DNA of 64,000 nt from an uncultured Ruminococcus sp. (lineage in GTDB: Bacteria > Bacillota > Clostridia > Oscillospirales > Ruminococcaceae). The translations under genes were made by a program, and so were the position numbers. Each line of letters starts with the position of its first letter. Position 1 is the stretch's first letter. The notes below the pieces were generated by a model, which saw nothing but the letters and a program-made list of their open reading frames with translations, was not told the DNA's origin and made no database searches. The stretch is from contig NZ_CAKSNX010000006.1 in the NCBI RefSeq assembly GCF_934476685.1, forward strand, positions 1 to 64,000, given 5' to 3'. Positions 1 to 7,814 of this stretch are shown here, piece by piece.

Positions 1-2131
1 GAGTGACAACCAATCTACAGGCGCAGACTCTGGATATAATACATTTCAATCAACACTCCCACGAAGGGAGTGACAACAGTAACACAAAAATCGTAGGTTG
101 GACACGTAAATTTCAATCAACACTCCCACGAAGGGAGTGACTTTGTGCAATATGTGGTACTATATTGGTATGGAATTTCAATCAACACTCCCACGAAGGG
201 AGTGACATGCGGAAGACTTTAAATCTTCCGCATATTTTTTTATTTCAATCAACACTCCCACGAAGGGAGTGACCTATCTGTACAAGGGTGCTTGTCTTAC
301 CAGTACCATTTCAATCAACACTCCCACGAAGGGAGTGACAGGTTTTTTGTCGTATAAATTTTCCTATATCCCACATTTCAATCAACACTCCCACGAAGGG
401 AGTGACACAAAATAATTAAAGGTTTGTTCAATGCTATGGTATTTCAATCAACACTCCCACGAAGGGAGTGACCATTGTTTTTAACAAAGTGCTTCGTGCA
501 ATTCAATTTCAATCAACACTCCCACGAAGGGAGTGACCAGAACAAGAAGAAGAAATTATGCAAGCCTTTTATATTTCAATCAACACTCCCACGAAGGGAG
601 TGACGCATAGCGACAGGTACAGGAAATACGAGTTATTTTATTTCAATCAACACTCCCACGAAGGGAGTGACCTTGGACGTTGGAAACTTTTTTTACAAGC
701 AAAAATATTTCAATCAACACTCCCACGAAGGGAGTGACTGATTGTTCACCTTTACCTCTTGCAACTGACGTGTATTTCAATCAACACTCCCACGAAGGGA
801 GTGACTCAGCAAATTGTAATGGTGCAGAGGTTCAAATTTATATTTCAATCAACACTCCCACGAAGGGAGTGACGATAAAGCGAATTAACATCTGCGGTTG
901 TCCCGTTGTATTTCAATCAACACTCCCACGAAGGGAGTGACCATTATAAAATAATCAAGGCTGTGGAACAAACGTATTTCAATCAACACTCCCACGAAGG
1001 GAGTGACTGTGTTTTGTAAATACAAAGCAGATTGTAAAAGTATTTCAATCAACACTCCCACGAAGGGAGTGACGATTGTTCGCCTTTACCCCTTGCAACG
1101 GACGTATATTTCAATCAACACTCCCACGAAGGGAGTGACTGACATTTGAGGAATTTGTAAAAAAGTACAACGATTTCAATCAACACTCCCACGAAGGGAG
1201 TGACCAATGTAGCACAGGACGGCGAAAACCTTACAGGCATTTCAATCAACACTCCCACGAAGGGAGTGACGCACCGCAGACCGTAAATTGGAGTGTTGAT
1301 AATATTTCAATCAACACTCCCACGAAGGGAGTGACTATAATGGTTCGTTGTTCTGACGGCAAAGGCGCAATTTCAATCAACACTCCCACGAAGGGAGTGA
1401 CGAAATCAGAAAAAGTTGAGATACACAATAGCATTATTTCAATCAACACTCCCACGAAGGGAGTGACTAACGAGTGCTTAACAACTTCTGACATTTGGGT
1501 TATTTCAATCAACACTCCCACGAAGGGAGTGACTTTACAATCAGGATAACGTAATTTACATTTAAAAAATTTCAATCAACACTCCCACGAAGGGAGTGAC
1601 AAATGTCTTAGGATAATCAAGCGAAAATTGATAAATTTCAATCAACACTCCCACGAAGGGAGTGACCTACTTAGCGGTAATGATTGTAGTCCAAGCAGGG
1701 ATTTCAATCAACACTCCCACGAAGGGAGTGACTTACCACTTTTGCTGTGCATTACTGATGGATAAAGAATTTCAATCAACACTCCCACGAAGGGAGTGAC
1801 TTGCATCACAGACAAGAGCAATAACTGTTGTTACAATTTCAATCAACACTCCCACGAAGGGAGTGACGGCAAGCTAGACGTTTATAACAACCCGATAAAC
1901 CATTTCAATCAACACTCCCACGAAGGGAGTGACTGCGTGACAGCTTGAAATTATTGCCTTTTTCCGTTATTTCAATCAACACTCCCACGAAGGGAGTGAC
2001 TTGTCATAGTCCTTATTGTCCGACTTCTCATTATATTTCAATCAACACTCCCACGAAGGGAGTGACGCAGGAACGAACGATTATAGACAAAACGTTGCAA
2101 TTTCAATCAACACTCCCACGAAGGGAGTGAC
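1..2131 (-). CRISPR. Type I-C CRISPR array, 32 full repeats plus one cut repeat
   Basis: Thirty-two complete 32-bp repeats, all identical, and the last 7 bases of another at 1-7. As printed the repeat opens ATTTCAATCAAC and closes with the palindromic core ACTCCCACGAAGGGAGT plus GAC. Read on the minus strand it ends in GATTGAAAT, the usual 3' handle of type I-C repeats, so transcription runs right to left from the leader at 2132-2288 and the repeat at 2100-2131 is leader-proximal. The 32 spacers are 33-36 nt. Repeat starts: 43, 110, 175, 242, 308, 375, 441, 506, 573, 640, 707, 774, 842, 910, 976, 1042, 1108, 1173, 1239, 1304, 1370, 1436, 1502, 1569, 1635, 1701, 1769, 1836, 1902, 1969, 2035, 2100. 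The lack of repeat decay suggests a live array; the distal end lies outside the window. Confidence 0.99.
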
Positions 2132-2288
2132 TGCGAAATATACAAAAATATTCCGCAACCAATATTCATTTTGCATAAATATTGGATTTTTTTATTGTTC
2201 TTTTCTTTATTTGTCTGCACTTCCTGGCTGATAAAGCACTTGTTTTTATGTTCACAACGCACTCATTTTATGAGTACTTGGGGTTCGC
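2132..2288 (-). promoter_or_regulatory. CRISPR leader
   Basis: AT-rich 157-bp stretch between the cas2 stop and the first repeat, on the side where new spacers should enter. Three inverted repeats are visible: TGCGAAATAT/ATATTCCGCA at 2132-2157 (one mismatch, touching the first repeat), CCAATATT/AATATTGG at 2159-2185 (perfect) and ACTCAT/ATGAGT at 2261-2275 (perfect). They could be protein sites for leader-anchored integration or transcription control. No strong -35/-10 pair is obvious. Confidence 0.75.
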
Positions 2289-2579
2289 TCAGAATATCAT
2301 ATCGTCTTCGGGAAGGTATGTTTCCTTTGCGCCGTAATGCTCTATCTTTGATTTATAGCTGCTGCCCAGATTATATATCCGCAGACTGTCTGTTGACGTG
2401 TTTATTACTTTCAGCAGCTTATCTCTCACCACACACAGCTGCACTGGATCAAGGCTGCATTCAAACACCGAATTCTGCACACGCTGTCCGTAATCTACAC
2501 ATATTTTTGCGGCTTTTCTCAGCCGTTTCTTCCCTGCCGCTGTTTCTGTATTCACATCATATGTTATAAGCACAAGCAT
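2289..2579 (-). CDS. cas2: CRISPR-associated endonuclease Cas2 (type I-C)
   Basis: 96-residue Cas2, normal length for I-C systems. It opens LVLITYDVN, the first beta strand of the ferredoxin-like fold with the conserved Asp. Cas2 dimers bridge two Cas1 dimers in the spacer integrase. The start ATG at 2579 has AGGTG six bases upstream. It is the last gene of the cas operon, 9 bp after the cas1 stop, and is followed directly by the leader. Function follows from the family and context. Confidence 0.96.
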   Translation of the reverse strand: MLVLITYDVNTETAAGKKRLRKAAKICVDYGQRVQNSVFECSLDPVQLCVVRDKLLKVINTSTDSLRIYNLGSSYKSKIEHYGAKETYLPEDDMIF

Positions 2580-2588
2580 TTTTTACAC

Positions 2589-3629
2589 CTACTTCCACAT
2601 ATAGGGAGGGTAACTTTCCATATCTCCCCTTATGGTTCTTGCCAGCAGCATTGCCTGAACATATGGCAGCATTCCTATCTCGACTTTTTCATTAAGGAAT
2701 GGGTGCGTCAGCGTTTCACGCTTTTTAGTCTGCCATGCTGACAGCAGCTTTTTTCTGCCGCTGTCATTGAGCAGAACTCCGTGATTTTCCTGTTCGTGAA
2801 AGTCTTTATAGGTCAATATCTTCCTGTTTATGAGAGTCAGCACAAATCTGTCGCATACACACGCTCTGAACTCCTCTACCATATCAAGAGCAAGTGAACA
2901 TCTTCCCGGACGTTCGGTATGATAAACTCCGCAGTAGGGGTCAAGTCCCACACTTTCCAGAGCGCTTACGCACATTGAGGTCATAAGGCTGTAAACAAAG
3001 GAAAGCAGCGCATTTACGTTATCCATAGGCGGCCGCCTTGAACGTGAGCGGTAATAAAAATCTTCTTTCTGCTGAAGTATAAGATCGTCGAACAATGAAA
3101 AATAGATGTTCGCAGCCTCCCCCTCTATACCTCTCAGACTGTCTGCATTTGTACATTCAAAAGCCTGCATTGACGCTGTTTTAAGCATTTCAGAACTGTT
3201 CATAAAACGCTGCTCGTCTATACGCATAGGGTGGTCACGCAAGGCTCGCTGAATTACGGAATTTGAGTTATGTATTTTTGCACATATTATATTTGCCGCA
3301 AAAGATATCTTCTCATCTTCCCTGTCGCAAAGCCTGTACTGCTGTCTGCGCAGAAGAATATTTCCGTATGCTTTGCCGGTTATTTTCGCAAGAAATTTTC
3401 CGCTTGGTTTGAGAAAGACCAGCTGTTTGTTAAGCTCCGAACATTTTCCCATTAGTGCAGGACTTGCGCCGACATAACCGAACAGCATTATGCCGTCGAT
3501 CGTATGTATCGGCACTCGCCCCAGCACCTTGCCGTTTTCGGATACCACAACGTTCTCTCCGTCAAGAGAAAGATATGCCTGTTCATTTGTAACATAAAGT
3601 GTATTAAGCAGCTTTTTCAAATGTATCAC
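2589..3629 (-). CDS. cas1: CRISPR-associated integrase Cas1 (type I-C)
   Basis: Full-length Cas1 (about 345 residues), the catalytic subunit of spacer integration. Visible metal-site motifs are EGEAANIYF (Glu) and YHTERPGRCSLALDMVEEF (His and Asp) in the alpha-helical domain. Two starts are possible: GTG at 3629, or TTG at 3620 giving MKKLLNTLYVTNEQAYL, the N-terminus usual in I-C Cas1 proteins. Shine-Dalgarno spacing is poor for both (3 and 12 nt), so the start stays open. It sits between cas4 and cas2; the three form the adaptation module. Confidence 0.96.
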   Translation of the reverse strand: MIHLKKLLNTLYVTNEQAYLSLDGENVVVSENGKVLGRVPIHTIDGIMLFGYVGASPALMGKCSELNKQLVFLKPSGKFLAKITGKAYGNILLRRQQYRLCDREDEKISFAANIICAKIHNSNSVIQRALRDHPMRIDEQRFMNSSEMLKTASMQAFECTNADSLRGIEGEAANIYFSLFDDLILQQKEDFYYRSRSRRPPMDNVNALLSFVYSLMTSMCVSALESVGLDPYCGVYHTERPGRCSLALDMVEEFRACVCDRFVLTLINRKILTYKDFHEQENHGVLLNDSGRKKLLSAWQTKKRETLTHPFLNEKVEIGMLPYVQAMLLARTIRGDMESYPPYMWK

Positions 3630-3645
3630 TTACCTTTCTCTTTTA

Positions 3646-4308
3646 TTACGGCTGTTCCTCAAGATTTTTCAGTATGTACTTCTGCGGATCTCCTGCCCTG
3701 CCGAGTTTAGGCAGACAGAGGTCTTTCAGCGAACAGGCATTGCAGCTTTTGGTCGGCTTTACCTTTGGTATATACGAATTTTTCATATAGTGGTGCATAA
3801 GCTCAAACATCTCACGGACTTCTGTTCGCATAGCGTCGGTAAACTGCACCTTTGTCCGCCGTTTTGTTTCGCCGTAAAACAACGCACCTTCTGATATTTC
3901 ACAGACCAGCATTTCTTCAAGGCACATTGCCTGTGCGCACAGCTGGAAAACGTCCGCATTATGCTCTTTCGGACTGCCGTGCTTGTACTCCACAGGATAC
4001 ACCTTGTATCTTCCCTCTCTTCCGCTGAGGGATATACCGTTATCATCTCGGATAAATTCTACCACGTCACATTCTCCGCTTACGCCCATAGCTCTTGAAA
4101 ATACAGGCAGTCCTCGTGATATCAGTATATCTCCCCTGCTTTCGGAGGACATACTGTCATGGCATTTATCGTGCATTATCTCTCCCTCAGCCGTCCGCAG
4201 GTTTTCTTCCCACAGCATATCTATATGTATTAGCGCCCATTGCCGCTGACAAAAGCAGAAATGCTGTATACCCGACAGCATAAGGAAGTCTTCCTCACGA
4301 TATTCCAT
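3646..4308 (-). CDS. cas4: CRISPR-associated exonuclease Cas4 (type I-C)
   Basis: 220-residue RecB-family nuclease with an iron-sulphur cluster. The first cluster Cys lies in the N-terminal CFCQRQW motif and the other three in CNACSLKDLC near the C-terminus. Nuclease residues are seen in YPVEYKHG. In I-C systems Cas4 works with Cas1-Cas2 to trim prespacers and select those with the right PAM. The ATG overlaps the cas7 stop by one base (TAATG), so translation is probably coupled. Confidence 0.95.
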   Translation of the reverse strand: MEYREEDFLMLSGIQHFCFCQRQWALIHIDMLWEENLRTAEGEIMHDKCHDSMSSESRGDILISRGLPVFSRAMGVSGECDVVEFIRDDNGISLSGREGRYKVYPVEYKHGSPKEHNADVFQLCAQAMCLEEMLVCEISEGALFYGETKRRTKVQFTDAMRTEVREMFELMHHYMKNSYIPKVKPTKSCNACSLKDLCLPKLGRAGDPQKYILKNLEEQP

Positions 4309-5165
4309 TATATGCCTTCGATTATCTCAGGCTTAAGACCTTCAAGGTCTGTTTCGCAGATATCGTAGTCGTCGAAGCTTGCAGGAACATCAACGCCGTC
4401 CTTTGGTGTGATCTTTATTGTATTGTGTACCTTTGCGGAGGAATACTGACCTATCTTATTGTTATGCTTCCACCAGTAAACTCTGCAAACCTCCATACTT
4501 CCGTCAGGTCTTGCCGCTGAACAATCGTTTACGAAAAGCGTTCTCAGGCACTCCTTTATCTTCTCTGCGTCCTCTTCGGAGAATTTTGTCTTTTCAGCCA
4601 GCTGAACATTGATTGAACCCTTTATAACATACAGCCCGAATGCTACCATATGCTTGCTTCCCATTGTGTCGGAGGACTTTCCGCCGTCGGAAGTAGTTTC
4701 GGAGTTCACGCTCTTTGTTATCTGCATTGTGGATACGTCAACAGGTGAAACGCTCAAAGCCTGATGTAAAGTAACAGGTCCTCTTACGCCTACAGAAACG
4801 CCAGCTCCCTTTTCCTTTTTGGACTTGTATGCAAATACCTGTCCGAAGCTTCTTACATCTATCCACTTTGCGCAAGCCTGTTCAGCATAATCATCTGTGG
4901 AAGAATATGATGTTATAGTACCCGACGCTCTGTCGCTGAGGCTCTTGAACTCATCGTCTGTTTTTTCTGCCGACTGAACAAAAATGCTTTCGCCCATATC
5001 CTGAAGTCTGTTTCTTATTTTCCTCTTTATGCATACGTCTGATATCTCGCCATGACCGCTGTATGTTGTTCTCGGTCTGTTTCCATCGATAGGATCTCCG
5101 TTCGGATTAGCGTTGTTTACTGTGCAAAGTACCATAAAGTCGATTTTGTTAGCAAGTGTTCCCAT
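4308..5165 (-). CDS. cas7: Cascade backbone protein Cas7 (Csd2)
   Basis: 285 residues, the normal Csd2 size. The N-terminus reads IDFMVLCTVNNANPNGDP, with the NPNGDP motif typical of Csd2/Csh2 backbone proteins. Cas7 polymerises along the crRNA and holds the spacer for pairing with target DNA. It lies 2 bp after cas8c and overlaps cas4 by one base, within the compact I-C operon. The family is clear; crRNA-contact residues were not mapped individually. Confidence 0.96.
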   Translation of the reverse strand: MGTLANKIDFMVLCTVNNANPNGDPIDGNRPRTTYSGHGEISDVCIKRKIRNRLQDMGESIFVQSAEKTDDEFKSLSDRASGTITSYSSTDDYAEQACAKWIDVRSFGQVFAYKSKKEKGAGVSVGVRGPVTLHQALSVSPVDVSTMQITKSVNSETTSDGGKSSDTMGSKHMVAFGLYVIKGSINVQLAEKTKFSEEDAEKIKECLRTLFVNDCSAARPDGSMEVCRVYWWKHNNKIGQYSSAKVHNTIKITPKDGVDVPASFDDYDICETDLEGLKPEIIEGI

Positions 5166-5167
5166 AA

Positions 5168-7018
5168 TTAATTTTCCTCCTTAGTTTTTGTAAACATTTC
5201 TTTTCTCTGAAGATAATATCCAAGCAGATAACTCTCGCTGAGCGGTCTGTTAAGAGCCGTAACATCATCTGTTTCAAACATTGAAAGTATCTTTCCGATA
5301 AGCGATTTGTAATATGCCACCGAGGCTGGGGCAGTCTGTTTGAAATACGGCACAAGCTTGTCCTCCAGCAGACTCCATGTATGTAATGGGTGATTTACGA
5401 ACGCAGGCTGTAACTGTGTTGCATTTGTCACTCTTGCGCTCTTGTCAGAATTATTGTACGTTCTGTACTCGACCACCTCTGCTATGGCTAAAAGCCTGCC
5501 GAAAAGGTAACTTCTGTCTGTTTTGTTTTCGTCAAGTTTCATTTCAAATTTCACATCCTTTTTTAAATCATTGTAATATTTAGCTGCAACGGCGCAGGCT
5601 GTTGACAGCACATTTCTGTAATTACTGCGGTTTTTATACCTCTGAGGATTTGAGGCTCTTATGAAAAGCGCCCTTACGATATCTCTCGGAACAGGCTGAC
5701 AGTCTGCTATGCAGTGAACTATTCTCTGTACCTGCTCTTTAAGTATCTTGTCATTCAGATCAATAAAATCTCCTCTTTCATCTCCGAAAGCGTACTTTAT
5801 TATCCTTATCGTATCGGGTGTTTTTACCCTGTCTCCGTAACTTCCGTCCGAAAGCTTTGCAGTAAAGTACCAGCAGCAGCTTTCTGCCCAGCGTTCCATT
5901 CTGTCCATAAAGTCGGAAGCTTTAAGCTCATTATAATAGGTTATGGAAAGCCGTCCTGTCGTAGCCGCATCTAGTGCAATGATTATATTCACATCAGTTT
6001 CGGAAAACTTTGCTTTCTGACCATTAAAAAGGTTTCTGACCTCGTTTTTATACTCCTCATGAGTACCGCCGTCTATCTCTTTCTGACCCCACCTTGGATC
6101 AACAAGGTTTATAGTCTTTTTTCCTCCCGGACACCAGCATATATATGTACGCTTAGTCTGCATACCTACTGTATATCCCTGATTTTTAGCAAGCCATGAT
6201 AAAGCGTTATGCGCCTTCTGAGTTGCCTCATAGCTTACTGTGCAGGCTTCGTCCGAATCCAAAAAACGTCCTCTGAAAGTAAAATTTGCTTTATCATTTG
6301 CAGAGATAAGCTTTGCACCATAGTTTGACGCAACTATTCCTTTCGGGTGGTTTACGCATACGGTCTGCTCTTTTCCGCTCACATAGCATTTATCACGTCT
6401 GCCGTCATTGACGGAAAAATAATAATCTATAAATGCCTTATACAATGATTTATCCTTCCAGCAAGCCTCTTGTGTATCTTCCATACTGCGCACTCTGAAT
6501 CTTACCAAAGCTTTTTCGTATGAGTTTCCTGCTATCTTCTTATCCGAAAGTATCCCATTATCATCAAGCTGAACGACGCCAGCCTTTACAAGGTCGGATA
6601 TTACCTGTCCTTTGCTGAGATATGCATATATCGCCTTTACTTTCGGGTGTGAATATTCTGACTCAGACCAGTTTTTCAAACCCTCGATATACGCATTAAA
6701 TTTGTCATTCTGCTTCTTTATCTCTTTTTCATCTCGGATATATTCTGAATAATCCCCTGCAATATATGAAAGAGTATCGCTGAGGGGGTGTGGAGCAATG
6801 CCCGACGCTCTTCCTCCCGATTCTTGCGTTACCGGGATAAGCGTCGTACAGTTATCCTTATCGACTGTTTCAGCTTCAAGAAAATTACCCTCGCTGTCTA
6901 TTATCATCTCGATCTGAGCCTTTGCATTCATATGCGAGATAACAGGCATTGCTTTATCTCCGTTGTCTAAGCCGACGTTGTTGTCGTAGGTTTCACAAAG
7001 TGTGCTTATCCATGACAT
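5168..7018 (-). CDS. cas8c: Cascade large subunit Cas8c (Csd1)
   Basis: 616-residue Csd1/Cas8c, which in I-C Cascade recognises the PAM and recruits Cas3; its C-terminal part also supplies the small subunit from an internal start in studied I-C systems. I chose the ATG at 7018 (MSWISTLCETYDNN): it has AGGAGGTGG just upstream and follows the cas5c TAA. An open frame extends 16 codons further, but only inside cas5c. No internal stop or truncation is seen. Confidence 0.94.
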   Translation of the reverse strand: MSWISTLCETYDNNVGLDNGDKAMPVISHMNAKAQIEMIIDSEGNFLEAETVDKDNCTTLIPVTQESGGRASGIAPHPLSDTLSYIAGDYSEYIRDEKEIKKQNDKFNAYIEGLKNWSESEYSHPKVKAIYAYLSKGQVISDLVKAGVVQLDDNGILSDKKIAGNSYEKALVRFRVRSMEDTQEACWKDKSLYKAFIDYYFSVNDGRRDKCYVSGKEQTVCVNHPKGIVASNYGAKLISANDKANFTFRGRFLDSDEACTVSYEATQKAHNALSWLAKNQGYTVGMQTKRTYICWCPGGKKTINLVDPRWGQKEIDGGTHEEYKNEVRNLFNGQKAKFSETDVNIIIALDAATTGRLSITYYNELKASDFMDRMERWAESCCWYFTAKLSDGSYGDRVKTPDTIRIIKYAFGDERGDFIDLNDKILKEQVQRIVHCIADCQPVPRDIVRALFIRASNPQRYKNRSNYRNVLSTACAVAAKYYNDLKKDVKFEMKLDENKTDRSYLFGRLLAIAEVVEYRTYNNSDKSARVTNATQLQPAFVNHPLHTWSLLEDKLVPYFKQTAPASVAYYKSLIGKILSMFETDDVTALNRPLSESYLLGYYLQRKEMFTKTKEEN

Positions 7019-7019
7019 A

Positions 7020-7799
7020 TTACTCCACCTCCTTTTCCGTTTCTTCAACGCTCTTGAAATTCTCATGCTCTGTGCCGAAAGGCTTTATGCTCATTTCGTG
7101 CAGAGGTCTTTGGATACAGCTGCCGTAAACGTGGTTAAGCTGTGCTTTCATATCCCCCAGACCACGCTTTATTTCATCGGGGTCTGAATAAGATATCACT
7201 CCGTTTTTCATTACTGTATGTTTAAGCCTTACTGTCATTCTGCCTTTGGTTTCTTCCGAATAAGCTTCATCGGCATAGGTTATGCCGTGATACATTATTC
7301 CGTAGTCTATCTGAGGTACATTATCGTATGCACCCTCCCCTTCATCAAACACTGTGGGAGCGGCATATGCCTGACACTCTCTTGTGCCGAGAAAGATATC
7401 ACGAGTACCTCCCCTTTCTATCATTCGCTGTGCGATATTGTGGTGCTTGTTTTCATTCCTGTCCTTTTCTAGTTCAGGTCTGTTCTCATTCCATATTAAA
7501 TGCGCCCGAACCTTGTACCGCACATCTTTTAAATAGGTATAGTAGGAAAGGTCATTGCCGCCTGTATTGTATTTTATCGGACGTATTCCCTTTGTTTCCG
7601 TCTGTATGGGATTCATTACTCTAACCTTGTCTATCACCCATATAAAAGTCGGTTTCCAATAAATGCTTTTCAGCACTCCTTTTATGGCTTCATATGTTGG
7701 TATCTGCATGGTGAATTTCTCTCCGCCTATCCTTGTTATCGGGTCGGAGAACAAGGCATATTCACCCCATACTTCAAACTCTACTGCATTTTCATGCAT
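7020..7799 (-). CDS. cas5: crRNA-processing endoribonuclease and Cascade subunit Cas5c
   Basis: 259-residue Cas5d/Cas5c. Type I-C lacks Cas6; Cas5c cuts the pre-crRNA at the repeat hairpin base and stays on the 5' handle. Tyr47, Lys118 and His119 (in NENKHHN) lie almost exactly where the catalytic Tyr46, Lys116 and His117 sit in the studied Bacillus halodurans enzyme, so it is probably active. Its stop abuts the cas8c start and it lies 15 bp after cas3. Confidence 0.95.
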   Translation of the reverse strand: MHENAVEFEVWGEYALFSDPITRIGGEKFTMQIPTYEAIKGVLKSIYWKPTFIWVIDKVRVMNPIQTETKGIRPIKYNTGGNDLSYYTYLKDVRYKVRAHLIWNENRPELEKDRNENKHHNIAQRMIERGGTRDIFLGTRECQAYAAPTVFDEGEGAYDNVPQIDYGIMYHGITYADEAYSEETKGRMTVRLKHTVMKNGVISYSDPDEIKRGLGDMKAQLNHVYGSCIQRPLHEMSIKPFGTEHENFKSVEETEKEVE

Positions 7800-7814
7800 T
7801 ACATTTTCCTCCCT

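Noticed and set aside
207..241. Functional transcription terminator inside the array
   Set aside because: T-tract is on the wrong side for minus-strand array transcription.
680..1575. Open frames across the CRISPR array (for example 680-940, 1331-1549, minus 1246-1575)
   Set aside because: They translate the repeat itself (recurring INTPTKGVT or VTPFVGVLIEI) and have no ribosome site.
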